Below, in pieces: positions 11,980 to 57,500 of a stretch of 64,000 nucleotides of DNA. The stretch covers positions 21,165,416-21,229,415 of the forward strand of contig CM056395.1 in the NCBI GenBank assembly GCA_029718625.1, given 5' to 3'. The DNA is from Synaphobranchus kaupii. Taxonomy: Eukaryota; Chordata; Actinopteri; Anguilliformes; Synaphobranchidae. How positions within the stretch are numbered: position 1 is the first letter of the stretch; each line of letters begins with the position of its first letter. Made by a program: the position numbers and the translations under genes. Below the pieces are notes generated by a model. That model was not told where the DNA came from and searched no databases. It worked only from the letters and a program-made list of their open reading frames with translations.

Positions 11980-12852
11980 ATGGCGGGAATTCCTGCAGTG
12001 CTACTGAGCGCTCTCTGTCTGACCTTCTTGTGCTCATCTGTACTGGGGCAGTCGGCACCGAACAGCACGGCGTCAAGCTCTTCTCCACCTGCACGCGGAG
12101 ATCCCGCTACCGAACCCAGCGCTACCATCACAGCCGCCACAAACACCAGCGTGGGAGCGAACGCCGATGACAACGTCATTCCGGGGACCGATTCTTCCAA
12201 TAGTACGACAGATACTGCTGAGCGCACGACCCCCGGCGGCACGACCCCACCAGTCAAATCTGGCGGGAATGACGGACAGCTCCGGGAAGTGACGGAGAGA
12301 AAGCTCACAACGGCGAGCTCAAGCCGAACAACGCCGGTGCCTCCACTGGAAAGCTCCTCCACCGGCCTCGTCGTCACTGTCCTCACGGCGCTGATATTCC
12401 TGCTCATTCTGCTGCTGGTCGTCGCGGTCGGCTTCTTTAACCACGGCTGGGCCGGCGTCGTGGGCGGGGCCGTGGGGCGCGTCCCGGCCAGAGTTAGGGC
12501 CGTCCAGAGCAGACTGGGGGTCCGTCTGTGGCCCGGCAAGAGCGGGGGGCTGGGAGGAGGCGATAAAGAGGAGGACGAGCAGGACGAGGAGGACGGAGGG
12601 AGAGCAGGGGACGCGGAGGAGGGGAACGGGAGGGGCGCAGGGGGAATAGAAGAAAAGAGGAAGGAGGAGGAGGATGAGGGGGAGGAAGAGGAGGATTCCT
12701 CGGACGACTGCTCCAGCATGGAGGGGTTTGACCTGAGGGAGAGAGCCAGCCAGAGGCAGGGAGGGGAGGAAGAAGGGAAGAGCGGAGAGGCGATGCTGGA
12801 GGAGAGGAGTAAGGAAGTGGAGATGGAGGAGTGTGACCTCACAGCACTGTGA
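11980..12852 (+). CDS. ptprcap: Protein tyrosine phosphatase receptor C-associated protein (CD45-AP)-like
   Basis: The 290-residue protein has a signal peptide (1 to about 23, hydrophobic then VLGQ), a Ser/Thr/Pro-rich ectodomain with N-glycosylation sequons at Asn28, Asn55 and Asn74, one membrane segment at about 129-152, and a cytosolic tail. The tail has a basic stretch (RVPARVRAVQSRLGVR) and then long Glu/Asp runs. The C-terminus CDLTAL resembles the TAL ending of mammalian PTPRCAP. In mammals PTPRCAP binds CD45 through its membrane segment in lymphocytes and lies tail to tail with RPS6KB2, exactly as here. The ectodomain is much longer than the mammalian one, whose whole protein is about 206 residues. 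The ATG lies 5 bases after the acceptor. Similarity is weak outside the ends, so the call rests on architecture plus synteny. Confidence 0.75.
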   Translation: MAGIPAVLLSALCLTFLCSSVLGQSAPNSTASSSSPPARGDPATEPSATITAATNTSVGANADDNVIPGTDSSNSTTDTAERTTPGGTTPPVKSGGNDGQLREVTERKLTTASSSRTTPVPPLESSSTGLVVTVLTALIFLLILLLVVAVGFFNHGWAGVVGGAVGRVPARVRAVQSRLGVRLWPGKSGGLGGGDKEEDEQDEEDGGRAGDAEEGNGRGAGGIEEKRKEEEDEGEEEEDSSDDCSSMEGFDLRERASQRQGGEEEGKSGEAMLEERSKEVEMEECDLTAL

Positions 12853-13084
12853 AGAGAAAAGAGTAAGAGACAGGTGGAGTCGGGGGGGGGGGGGGGGTGT
12901 GCATTGGGTAAACGAGATGGCGGGATGATATGGGGGGGGTGGCATTGTATGACTCGCCCATATCTGTAGCATATTCAGCTGCAGATATTACTGTGTTTAA
13001 AATCTAACAATGTTCGGAATAATTGTTAAATATTTGTATGATAATTGATTGATGCAGCTGAACACATTTCTGAAGTCCATGTTA

Positions 13085-13250
13085 AATAGGAATGCTCATG
13101 TATGTAATATCTAATATGGACTCATGTATAATGGGAATGCTCATGTATGTAATATCTAATATGGACTCATGTATAATGGGAATGCTCATGTATGTAATAT
13201 GTAATATGGATACATGTATAATGGGAATGCATTGGTAACCAGCAAATAAA
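13085..13250 (+). repeat. 45-bp tandem repeat and poly(A) signal in the ptprcap 3' region
   Basis: The phrase GGGAATGCTCATGTATG with following text recurs about three times at roughly 45-bp spacing. AATAAA at 13245-13250 is the likely ptprcap poly(A) signal, giving a 3' UTR of about 400 bases. An opposing AATAAA read from the minus strand at 13429-13434 could serve rps6kb2, leaving the two convergent genes less than 200 bp apart at their ends. Confidence 0.6.
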
Positions 13251-13499
13251 TTCTATTCTTCATGTTCTTTTACCGTGAGTTTTAATTAATCGGTTTGAAA
13301 ACAGATACACTGATACTATACTGTATGTGATAGAACAAACAATAGACAAATTTCCTTTTCCAAAAAATTGGATTTCCTGGTGAGAAAAAAGTCATTAAAA
13401 AATGTAATGAAACAATATAATTCAAGAATTTATTCAGTAGAGTTGAAATATTTAAATATTTTACAACTGGTATGTTTACAATCAAAATGAATGAAGGTC

Positions 13500-14542
13500 A
13501 ATATTTAATATCCAGTCATAATCTATAGTGCAACTCTGAAGGCAATAGAATTATTATTAATAATTATTAATACTGTGTCAATAACAAAGCTTAAATAAGC
13601 TTAAATCAGTGTTTAACACCAACCCCTTCACCTCTAATGCTTCAAACAGTGATGACATCACATGAAATTAATGTGGTTCATCACAGATTTGAGAGAACTA
13701 CAGAACAATCTCCGGATTCTTCACCTCACAAGCCAACCACACCACTGTGAACTGCACGGCCACTACAGCAGACACACCTTATTACGCATACCTCTGCAAC
13801 CACAAGACACCCTCCCCCCTTTTTTTTTTTAGAAACAAAAGAAAATAATGATCTCATATATATCTCAAATATATCTCATATTACATCTGCAAAACATCAG
13901 TTGTCTGTTAGGCAATACTTTACAGTTTTTGGATACAGTTTAACGTAGGTTACATCGCCCATGTTCACGCCCACTAATGGGTGTGACTCTCAGAGAGCAC
14001 GCCCCTATTGTGGTCTGGCTCTGTTACCCTCAGTAGACATAACTGTCTGTGCTGCACTGTAATAAACAGGGTCACATGCTGTGCACGGCCTCCTGGTTTA
14101 CTGCTCTGTGCGACCATTAGAGGAGTGACTTTCCATAACGTCATGACAGGACGAGGAGATTGCAACCATAGAAAGTCAATTCATTAGTTTTTTTTTCCAG
14201 ATGTGGGGTATAGACAGAGCTCCAAACAGCAGCATGTTTCAATGATAAGAATATGGACAATTTAGCAACTTTTTTTTCGTCTTAATTATCTCTTTCTTTT
14301 TTTTCTTTTTTTTTTTTGCTTGTTGTTGGTAGATCAATGACCATCTCACATGAACATCTCGCTGCTATTTACAAAATGAGAGTAAAATGTTTTTTTGGCA
14401 ATACACATTACCCTGCTGAAGTAGTAGCGCATTTGACGAGACTTTGCTGGCTGAAAGTCTGTGAGAGTGTCAAAGCGGTACAAACAGCAAGAAGCACAAG
14501 GCCCCTGAGGAAAAAAAAGATTATATTTGACCCAATCAGGGT
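13500..14542 (-). other. Probable rps6kb2 3' UTR and spacer
   Basis: No coding exon is seen. The stretch holds poly-T runs near 13820 and 14300, plus ordinary AT-rich sequence. It follows the rps6kb2 stop directly on the minus strand and is best read as its 3' UTR. Confidence 0.45.
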
Positions 14543-24685
<10,143 letters not shown>

Positions 24686-24906
24686 TCTGCAAAATGGGCA
24701 AAAGTTAACTGAATGAACCATCATTGAATATGCATAGAAATGCATATTAAAAAAACTGGTGATACTTATGAAACCTTTGAATAATAATTATTACCGTATT
24801 TAGAATGATAACGTCAACTGTTATTAGTTAATAGTGTCATCACCATAACACTTCAATCTAAATCTGTGCATTTTAGCTACAAAAACCTCGAGTCTTGTCA
24901 GCGACC

Positions 24907-25349
24907 TACCCAGCAAACAGTGGACGTCCCAGGGACGTCCCCTTTTAGTCCCCTGAAAGTTATGATGTGACGTTCCCTAAGGATGTCCTAAAAACATTAC
25001 TACGACGTTATTAGAGTCATAGGAAGGTCACTGTTTGGATACAAATATAGACATTTCATTAGAATTTTTCGGGGACGTTCAAGCACCGTCCGTATCCGGT
25101 TATGATATGACGTTGTGCTCATAACATTCACGGGACATTCAGGGACGTCCCTGCAACGTCTGTTACTGGTTACAATATAACGTCATGTAATTAATGTCGG
25201 GGGGACGTTACTGGAACATCCCGGGAACGTTCTCTGTGACGTCCACGTAACGTTTAGAAAACCCTACAAAAAGACGTCAAGGCGACGTCCTGATGACATT
25301 TCAAGACATTCAGGGGATGTCCCGGGGACCTCGTTTTGTTAGCTGGGTA
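24907..25349. mobile_element. Non-autonomous element rich in ACGTCC motifs, 5' of rps6kb2
   Basis: The ends are inverse: TACCCAGCAAACA on the left and TTTGTTAGCTGGGTA on the right. The body is a succession of GACGTCC/GACGTT motifs with several TGACGT half-sites. A shorter inverted copy lies at about 27222-27376. The element starts about 220 bp above the rps6kb2 start codon, so it could sit in or next to the promoter. Confidence 0.65.
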
Positions 25350-26830
25350 TAACGTTAGCTTGTTGCCAAGTAGCTTCTATAAATAGCAGGCTAATAATAA
25401 CAATTTAAAAGCACAGTTAGCTTATAGAAATATCCAGCTTGGTCGTTCCTTCTTTAATCGCCAAGTCACGAACTCAATTTTCGGATAAATACCCAAGATA
25501 CCTCCCATGTAACGTTAACCTGAATAATAGCATACGTTAGCTCGCTACTTGACAGACATCTGACGTAGCGTAGCTAATTAAAATAAGTAAACAGCTGATA
25601 TAGTTAACATTAAATATCTAACTTCAGCTAACGAGTAAAAACAATTAATTGTTTATGCCGACAGGCATTTAGCTAGCTTGCATTCCTGAGTTACTTACCT
25701 AGCTGTGTAGGCAGTCAGCATGCATCTGTCAGTTACAATGTGACAAGGAACTGTCAAACGATCATTCGGAATAGGACACTGTATAAAATAACGTTAACTA
25801 ACGTATGATATTTTATGATGTCAGCTAATCGTCTTGCTATACCTATCAAAAAAACACACATATTCGTTGGATTGTAACTTACATATCGCACAGTGTGGTT
25901 GTGTTCGCATTTGTCAACGTTAACTCTCTCAACACTGTGACAGGCACATTGGTAGCACACGCATTATGGCTGTTAACCCAGCTAGCTGTTCGCCTCCTCG
26001 TACCTTCATACGTGATCCAAAATGACTCGATCCTTCCTATTACTTGTGTTTTGGTGAGAGGGTGACTCGATTGTCTATTTTACTTGTTGTTTTGTGTTCA
26101 AACTACCGATCTTTCATTCCATCTCTCTACGTTGTTTTTCCTGTTTCTGGTTGTATCAGTATTGTTAGAACTTTAACCCATTTGCGTCATCAAAAGGGGA
26201 CCGTTGGAAAGCGGTGTGCAGTCGCGCAGTGTATAAAATTCCATTCTAGTTTATAAAGAACAAATCTATACATTTACACTGAAATTAACGAATAATCGCC
26301 TAAAACTCTAGTTCTAAATATAGCTCTCCACGCATACCTAGGGAAATGAAATGCATTCCTCCGATTCAAAGGCGAACAAGCCACAATTCCTGTAGCCTCT
26401 AGATAAAGATGCGTGACAACTTTAAGTGTTTTCCATCATAAACCTGGAAATGTTGCCTATTTTGATGGAAGTGACAATATACGTTACAGCTAGCGTTTTT
26501 GTTAAATACACCCGTAGTTACCAGCATCGCGTTGCATTGGAGGTTATCCTTCACCACAGAACTAGGAGGAAAAAAACACAGGAGGAAAAAAAAAATAGGG
26601 TTGCAAAGTCTCGTGCATCTGGCGCGATACTGACGTTTTCAGACTTAAATCTCATACTCCCTCAAGAGTTACATATCTCTGCTCTGGAGCCTACTTGGCG
26701 ATTATCTTTGATTTGACTAACCTAGGTGATGTCAACACATAGTTGAATATTGATTCCCTGAAAACATTTTCAATTTATTTTTTATCAATAAATTAATTGA
26801 AAATTTAGAAAAAAAGGTTATTATTTTCCT
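25350..26830. other. rps6kb2 5' flank, no gene seen
   Basis: AT-rich sequence with many TAACGTTA and GCTAGC motifs. It may contain upstream non-coding rps6kb2 exons, but none could be assigned. Open frames of 68-96 codons (for example 26426-26716) have no recognisable content. Confidence 0.4.
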
Positions 26831-26833
26831 AAA

Positions 26834-27077
26834 CTACCCTTACAAAAACTAGTAAACTTACTTTTATGTTTAAGCTACTACTTTTCATGACACTTGTAAG
26901 TGTAACTACTATTTTACTGAGAGTGAATTGTCCCACTTTTTAATTCATACAAGTAGCCTATACCAATTTAGTTTCAATAAGTATCAAATAGCAAACAACT
27001 ATACTAATAGCCTAGTTTATTAAAAAAATGAGTACACTTAAAATAAAACTTTTAGGCTACTAGTTTTTGTAAGGGTA
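26834..27077. mobile_element. Palindromic MITE
   Basis: Begins CTACCCTTACAAAAACTAGT and ends with the inverse (CTAGTTTTTGTAAGGGTA). Inner inverted blocks contain ACTTTTATGTTTAAG and its diverged complement. About 244 bp, non-coding. Confidence 0.65.
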
Positions 27078-27221
27078 AGGTAACAAAAGATGTGCGCGAT
27101 ACATGTAAATGCATGTGCACTTGAAAATCTCACTCCAGCCAGTTGACCAAAGTTGACAACCCTGAGAACGTAGCTACGTTTTTATACAGTTTGGTATATT
27201 TCACACTTTCCTGGTGTGGGC

Positions 27222-27376
27222 TCCCTAGCTAACAAAATTAGGTCCCCTGGACTCCCCCAGAACGTCTCGAAATGTCATCAGGATGTCGCCTTGACGTCTT
27301 TTTGTAGGGTTTTCCAAAGGTTAAGGGGACGTCACATCATAATTTTGAGAGGACTAAAAGGGGACGTTAACTGGGT
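27222..27376. mobile_element. Shorter inverted copy of the ACGTCC element
   Basis: Reads CTAGCTAACAAAATTAGGTC and then GATGTCGCCTTGACGTC, matching the complement of the right part of the element at 24907-25349. An internal section is missing. Confidence 0.65.
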
Positions 27377-27579
27377 CCCCTCACAGTCGAGATCGTTCCC
27401 CTTGACTAAAGCCCTTCTGTGAGGGCAGCCTACAATGTGGTGGTAGCACAATACAAAACTGGCCAAAACCTTGAACGTGGTCAAATAGTGACAAGGAGAC
27501 CAAGCCTGCGTTGTGTCATAACAGAGTTGAGGAGACATTCAACAGATACAGATAGGCTACTGATACAGATAATTATTTT

Positions 27580-27762
27580 CCAGTGGTGTAAAATCCAGGT
27601 TCAGAAAGTAAAAGTCCTCCCCAGTATTTTGTTCCAGTCAGCTGGATTTGCTAATTAGCACAATTCTTCAGCCAGGAGGTAGAACTAATCAGTGAAATCA
27701 GCTGGTGGAAGAAACACACAGCAGGACTTTTACTTTCTGACCCCTGGATTTTACACCACTGG
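27580..27762. mobile_element. Palindromic MITE, first of two copies
   Basis: Terminal inverted repeats CCAGTGGTGTAAAATCCAGG and complement, with AAGTAAAAGTCCTCCCCAGT inside. The same family occurs at 55766-55959 in a uso1 intron. Confidence 0.75.
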
Positions 27763-28421
27763 AACATATTTATCTGTATCAGAACAGGAGCCTGGAGAGG
27801 TAGGGGTGATAGAGCTGGGGCATTTCTGTAGGGAAGATGCCTAACAGTGTGAGAAGAGAGTAATGACTGCTGCCCACTTTTATTTACGTACCTGTACACG
27901 CACCCAATATCTGTAAACAGGGAGATACACATAAAATAGGGCTCTTCAACTACTTATTATTTATGGGGTTTAGATTGCTTTTTATAAAATCATGCAAAGC
28001 GCCCAAACATTTTCCATGTACAATTTATAACCAACGTGTGGACAAGATGTATTTTGCAAAGTCAAATTATATGTTAAAATATGCATAGGATATTACTTAT
28101 TATAATTTAGCTAGAGAGAGGTATGATAACCCTGCAGATTCAGACCTGCATGGACACAGTCACATTTTATGATGCATTGGAATAATATTTATTTTCCCTT
28201 AATGATCAAAGGGCCACAATTATGTGCACGGTGAGCTGCATTTGGCCACAGGGAAGCCACTTAATGGTCTTGTCATGAGATTTGCAATGGCTGACATGTA
28301 CGGTACAATGTTGAAATACCTAGTGCATTGGCTGCCAGGTCAAGGCTTTTCTTGTACCACAAGTTATTAAACAAGCTGTACCAAGTGATGTTAAGAACCC
28401 CTGCATTAATGTTTTCACGTA

Positions 28422-28427
<6 letters not shown>

Positions 28428-28498
<71 letters not shown>
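28428..28498. repeat. (GT)n microsatellite
   Basis: About 35 GT units. The region from about 27800 to here shows no gene. Confidence 0.95.
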
Positions 28499-28501
<3 letters not shown>

Positions 28502-28752
28502 GCGCGTGTGTGTGCATGCCTGCATTCCATGTCAGGTTAAACCAAACAGCTAACGCTTTTGTTTCCCTTTGTTTGTGAGCGGACACAGGGGAGTGGCCTG
28601 CCTGTTACCACAGACACCTCTGCTTTCTGTGACCCAAAAGATGGCAGTAGAAACTCACTTCCTGAAAGACACTTCCTGTTGACCAGAAAGCAACCACTTC
28701 ACATGAGAACACAATTAAAGCAGAAATGTCCGATGCACATTATCTTTGTAAA

Positions 28753-28965
28753 TTACATTACATTATAGGCATTTAGCAGACGCTCTTATCCAGAGCGACT
28801 TACACAACTTTTTTTAGCATTTTTTTACATATTATCCATTTATACAGCTGGATATATACTGAAGCGATTCAGGTTAAGTACCTTGCAGCGTCCTACCTGG
28901 GAATCAAACCTGCAACCTTGCAGTTACAAGGCCAGTTCCTTAACCATTATAATACACTGCCCGCC
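28753..28965 (-). mobile_element. tRNA-derived SINE, second copy
   Basis: Same family as 20103-20314. The tail side reads GGCATTTAGCAGACGCTCTT, and the tRNA-like head (complement of CCATTATAATACACTGCC) is at the right. It lies about 300 bp upstream of the immunoglobulin V exon. Confidence 0.8.
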
Positions 28966-29101
28966 TCAAATCCAGGTAGAGCAGCAGTCTCATAGCTAGC
29001 GGCGTCGGGTTGAAGTCACCTTAGAATGCACCTTAGTCACCTTAGAATGCAATTCCCTTGTATTATTTCACTCTTTGGAGTCTAGTTGACTTTAATAGTT
29101 C

Positions 29102-29135
<34 letters not shown>

Positions 29136-29259
29136 CATCAAGTAATTACAACTGTTGTTATTATTATTAATCAAGTAATAACAGTAGGGTAATAACTATT
29201 ATTCATTTAATTTATATTTATTTATTTAATCATTTATCTATCTGCTGTTGCCATTTCAG

Positions 29260-51191
<21,932 letters not shown>

Positions 51192-51429
51192 CGCACTCAC
51201 TCCACCACCCTCTGCCATGGTCCCCCTACGGACTGCTTTATTTCCTCCAGTACAGACCCCCGAGTCAGCTGATTCTGGCATACCTTGTTCCTGGGGGCGG
51301 ATCCCCATGACTCGGTATCATTCTGACACCAGACTCTATGTTCATGTTCAAATGCACCCAATGCAGCGTGCTGGTTCTCTCATTAAAACTATTTAATTAC
51401 TTTTGTATACTGTTTATCCCTAAATAAAA

Positions 51430-54400
51430 GTCTTTACTGACCAAAAGCTTGACTACGTTGTGCTTTCTTTCTTGTCTCCCAGTAGAGATGCCAGATAGAT
51501 TGGGGGAAGAAAATATAAATTTCTTCCATGAAGAAAGAAATGTAGAATGCAAATGAAGGACAATAGCACACTAGCTCCGACTACAGGACAGAATTATTAT
51601 TTCAATCATTTTTCAAAGACCCTTCCGGATGTGCTCCTGTCAGCTAACCTGTGTCTGATATTTCACTGATCCAAGCACCCCAACCCCAACCAAACTCCCA
51701 ACAGTCAAACCATACCACAGCTTACCGCTGATATTCCACACATACAAACAGGCTAATGGAACATTTGAAAAGGAAAAAAAAAAGAAAAACAAAACTTTTT
51801 ATTAAGTGCTGTTCCATGTGCGATCTTGTGAAAAGCCGCACATTGGTACAGCGCTCACTGTGGGTATTTCCATTCACCCACACACAAAAAACAAAAAAAA
51901 GTCAGTCACTTATTTCATCCAACGCTGATCATGGTAACCAAACATATTACATTTCAGAACAGATCTTTAAAGCTGTTAAGACTACTGAAATATATGTACA
52001 AAATAATTAAAAGACCAATGGCAGAGTTTGAATGTTAGACTATGTATATTGTGTCAGAACACAAGCACTGCAAGAGTGCAATGTTCCGCATGTTTGCAGC
52101 AGGGAGAAAGCAGAGAGTGATGCAGGTCTGCAATGGTACAATGGCAATGCTAGCGATCCACTCATTCTGATAACCAACAGTTACAAAATAAGCAGTTGCA
52201 TTAATAGAAAAGACACGGAAAATTACTCCATTGTAATATACAGTATTTCCTGTCTAAAACACTGTTAAAATGATGCATCTAATATTCAAGATATAACTCC
52301 ATAAAACTGATATTACCCACACAAACAATAATTCCAGACTATGGAAAATACATTCCAGAATGTCTATAAAATCTGGTTTAAAGGTATAATAAACCATAAT
52401 CACAACTTAAAAGATTTAAACCATATTCATTGCATATCTACATTATAGAGCTCCTTTGAAGCCAACCCCAAAATAAACTGCATATTTTCATTAGTAATTC
52501 ATGCTCAAATTAGTAAATTGTCAACGAATGAGTCATGCCCTTTGCTTAAAACACTACCCTCAAAAGAAAATCTATCCTAATTTTTACTATGTTCAATAAA
52601 ATCTCTGAGGCTAAAAGAGAAACTAAATTCAGCATTAATTTTCTACAAAAATAGATACACAATTTGTGTGTTAAGGATAAAACATACAATAACTTGGGAT
52701 GTCTGCAGTTGATTCTACAGAAATTAATGCGTCTGTAAGACTTCCGGACGTGATGTCGAGTTACACTAAACTGCCTCTCGGATAACAAGGTTCACTCTTC
52801 CAGTGTAAGCTAACGGTAACAAGGTTCACTGAGGTAAATTGCTAGGCGGTCAATTATTCATAGGCCAATAATTCTTCAATTATTAATAATAGTACAGTAT
52901 ATTCACACAACCACGCATTTCCCTAGATCCATGACTTTCACCCTTCAAGTGTAGACTATAAATGACGAATTTGTCTGCACAAATGGCTAGTCTAATTTGA
53001 TGGTATGCTTTATTAATATAAGGGCACTAATCAGTAATTTGAGGGTTTGCTTCACTACACTAAGAATTGGGAGTTTCCACTTCATGGGTTAGAATCACTA
53101 ATCTGAAAGCACGCTTCCTTAATTGAAGGTGAAGCTTTATTATTTTGAGATTAGTTATTACTGTACAAATTGACGTGTGCACGCAAAAATCATCTCAGTG
53201 TGCAAATCCACACGGTTGAGCGATTACTGAAAAACCTTTTACCTCAATGGAGGTCTTTCTATGGCTCTAAATGCCGTCAATACTGCCAATAAAGATGTAT
53301 TCAGTTCCTTAAAGGGATAGTTTACACTTTCTGGGGTGTTTCGATATTATTTTACATTTAATGTATGTTTTCGATTGGTCCACGCAGTTTGTGCGTACAA
53401 TGAATGATACTACATACAATTAGAAATGTTTCCGCTATTTTTAAAAGTGTTTGGTAGGCACAGGGCATTCAGGGTTTTGTGGAAACATAGCTGAACATTC
53501 TCCTTTGGAGCGACGTGAAGCGTATTTTCTTGCTTCAGTCCATAAACCCCCCGAACGCCCTGTATCTGCCATTGTAAAGACATCAAGTCATGAGAAACTT
53601 CTCTAAATTGTTCATCTCACATAAAAACTGTCTGGGCCAAACGGAATCAAATGCTAAAGCAGAAATGTCGTCAAAGCCCCCAGGAAGTGAAGTATCCCTT
53701 GCGAAGACCCCAGATGACGAGCTAGGATGGTGGTCTTATTACATCTACCATTCATTCTTCAGTACGCACACTCCTTTGCCTAATTCTTTATTTTCCAGAG
53801 AGCGTAAATGCAACATATCATACAAAATCATACATATTTGTGACGTTGGAACCGAACGAAACTTGCAAAAATATTTCTCTTCAGCTTCCTGAATTTGAGA
53901 TCATTGCTTAATAAGAAAAGCTGCACCCCCCCTCCCCAAACTTAACAAGCAGCAGGTGGGTTTTTCCCTGGAGCACATGGCAGGTTGTCGTGGTACTCCA
54001 CGTGGGGGTGTGTGCAAGGGCGTGACTGCGTGTGGGAGATTTTAAGGAGACGGCTCGCCTTGACCAGCTCCTCTGTGAACGAAAGGGCCAGGAGTATGAT
54101 CAGTATGGGAGCAACGCAGGGGAAAGACGCCATTTTATCCTCGTGTGCAGATTCCAGGCTTGCCTTACACCGGTGCCGTTCTCCAATGATGTAAAACCGC
54201 CCCAAACCCCACCCCCCTACCTGAAATGAATTAGAAACTACACACAGAGCAAAGTGTTAAAACCTTGGCCATGAAACTAGTGTAATAACTAGTACCAGCA
54301 ATTAATCAGAGCTGCTCACTGTTCCACAGGTGAAACAAGCCAAAAACGGGGAAAAAAAACTAAAGACATGGGTCTTTGGGTTTTCTTATTGTGGGAAACG

Positions 54401-54549
54401 TGTTTGTCCTCTACCCAAAATAAAAGCTGAACATTAAAATTTAGTCTAGGGTAAAACATAAAAGGACCAATCTCCCTTCCTGTTCCTCTCGCAGTGTCTT
54501 AGCTTTACATGGTGCAGTAATGTCTGTTGTCTCTCTACGCAAGTCTTCT
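51430..54549 (-). other. Probable uso1 3' UTR and spacer
   Basis: AT-rich, no exons. It lies between the plus-strand poly(A) signal of the receptor gene (about 51424) and the uso1 stop codon. Several minus-strand AATAAA sites occur (for example near 51795, 53132 and 53785), so the transcript end is undecided. The frames at 53590-53892 and 53942-54205 are not supported. Confidence 0.4.
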
Positions 54550-57500
54550 CTATGCTTCGTCATCTTCCTCTTCTTCTTCTTCTTCCTCTTCGTCTTCGTC
54601 ATCGTCATCCTCCTCATCGTCGTCATCATCATCATATTGGTCCTTGGAATCCAAGTCATCCTCGTCTTCAATCTGTAAGCACATTTTCACATGGTCACGT
54701 GGTGAAATGATCACTCGGTAACATCGTAACGTTCACTGTTATGAACACGATTAGCTTAATGAAGATAATGTACAATTTTACATGCAGCCTGTAGTTGTTA
54801 TCATTGTGTATCAAGCCGATTGTGAAGTGAGACTCTTAAAGTCTGCCTGCCATGCACTAAAGTCAACATATGACACAATTTGGTTGACGGAATGACATCA
54901 AATAAAGTGCCCAGGTTGCAGAGTTAAAGTTGCCTGCTAGACTCTTATTGGCTAGATGTAGACCCTTTAGCTACAGACGAGACTTACAGACTCTCCAAGA
55001 TCCTTAAGCTTCTGCTTGAGTGACAGGATCTTTTGGTCTTGATCCGCCAGCAGCATGAGAAGATCGTCTTGCTCCTTTTTGGATTCGGCCACTTCCTGCT
55101 GGAGCTTGTTCTTCTCCGCCTGCAGGATGGCCACCGTGCTGTTAGCGGCCGCTAGCTGCTGCTCCAGGCCGCTCTGCGAGTCCGACAGCCTCTTCACCTC
55201 CTCCTACGCAACGGGAAGAGAGGTTGCCGTGAGGAGAGGGGAACACAAAATCAACAAAAGATTAAGGAACTCTTTTTCACCAAATCGCAACCATCATCAG
55301 GCCATGTGCAAGTAAGACAAAGTCAAATAACACAATAGCACAAAGTATATAAGGCTATCTGATGGAGATAAAAGGCCATTCAGCCCATCTAGGCTCATCA
55401 CTTAACCTAGAGTCTAAGACAGGGGTGTCAAACTCCAGTCCTGGTGCGCCACGGTATCTGCTGGTGTGTGTTTCAGCACAAGTGATTAACTTTGATTGAT
55501 TAACTCATTGATTGGCTTAAGAGTGCTCACACCTTGTTGCCAAGGCCTCATTTGGCTGCTGGCTGAAAGGAAACCAGGAATACCTGCAGACACTGAGGCA
55601 CCTCCATGACAGTCTAAAAAGACAACCCAGGCAGCATGGAGTCAAACCAGGAACTGAACACCCAGAGGGTCTCCAGTTCTGCTGCAAAACCTGGCATCCT
55701 GCTCCCATGCACCGAGAATGCAAGCCTGACCCAACAGGGCAGTCAATCTGAAGCACTGTCGGGAGCAGAGGTGGAAATCCAGGGGACATAAAGTAAAAGT
55801 CCTCCCCAGTATTTTGCTCCAATCACCTGGATTTGCTAATTAACATAATTCTTCAGCAAGGAGGTAGAACTAATTGGTCAAATCAGCTGGCTGAGTCTAT
55901 GGGTGGAAGAAACACATGGTAGGACTTTTACTTTATGTCCCCTGGATTTCCACCTCTGGTCCGGAGCAGCGATACAGTGTTAATGACGTCATTAGCAGTG
56001 AGAGGGCGTCCATGGCGGTCAGACCTGTAGTTTCTCCGTCTCCGTGTTTTGGGCAGAGAGTCGCTTCTCCAGCTCGCTGACCTGTGTGGTGTCTCCAGAC
56101 AGCACTGGGGCCTGAACTGAGGCCTGCAGGGGGAAGAAACACATTTATTAACACAAGTCTTCATACTGTATGATTTTATAGCCTTCTTAGAGAAAGAAAC
56201 ACTATTATATAATGTATGGAGTTACATAGACATGTTATATCTGCATTTAATTTAACAAGACAATAATATTCAGAGTGACTTCATTGCATACATAAAGGTT
56301 TAGGCAAGCACAGACAAGGCACAACCTACAGAATTATTCAGGACAAACCTACCACATCCAAGTTAGGAGAGAATATACAATGCAGTCCAGAAGTATTTGG
56401 ACAGTGACACATTTTTGTTGTTTTGGCTCTCGACTCCAGCACATTGGATTTGAAATGGAACAGTGACTATGAGGTTAAAGTGCAGACTTTCAGCTTTAAT
56501 TTGAGGGTTTTTACATCCATATCGGGTCAACCGTGTAGCAATTGAAGCCATTTTTACACATAGTCCCCCCCCCAATTTAGTGGACAAAAAGTTATTGAAT
56601 GAACATAAACTTAAGTGAAGTCATCATATTTCATTTATTTAATTTGTTGAAACAATAACTTATCATTAACTCATTCTTTATTTCTGATTTGCCAAATAGC
56701 TAGCACCCTGTTGCTGTTGCTATTGTTGTTGTTTATGCTTCCTAGGATACCAGCACTGGTGGAATGCGTCTCGGCCGATCGTGTTACTCATCCGGATCTC
56801 ATTGTTGTATAATATATAATATTATACTACATACATTTTCCTTTCTTACAGAGAAACACATTCCATCCTGTAACAGTACATTATACACACGGCTGTTAAA
56901 AGTCATTCTCACCACAGACACATTCTGCTGAAGCTCTTCTCTTTCAGTCTGGAGTCGGCTGATCTCTGCCACCTGTGTCTCAACTTGACTCTTTAAAGAC
57001 TCTAGTTCCTGTTACAAATGACCACAATATTTGCTTAAAAACAGCCCCCCAACATCATCATCGCAATAATACACTTCATTCATGACACGTATCGATTTTA
57101 CATACAATACTATAAGAGTTGTTATAGATTTACTCATTTCAAAAAAAGATTGCAGTCACTAGAGGTGCAGTTAATGCCTGCCTAAATGTTGTGTGGATTA
57201 ACATTCAGCTTCGGTTTTTATAGATACACACACGCACGCACACATGCACGCACACACACACTTTTTCATCTCTCACATTTACCTTTAGAAGCTCTGGATT
57301 GTCAGCAACAGCTTGTACTGCCTGTGTCTCCTCTGACCTCTACACACACACAGCCATTAACACTTATTACTGAACACAGTCAACATTTAACTCATCACTA
57401 TCACCAATGCTTATTACTGAAAATTAATTAACATTTATTACTTAACAATACAAGTCTATATTCATTTTAAAATTCAATGCAAAGATCAGTTATATCCTGG

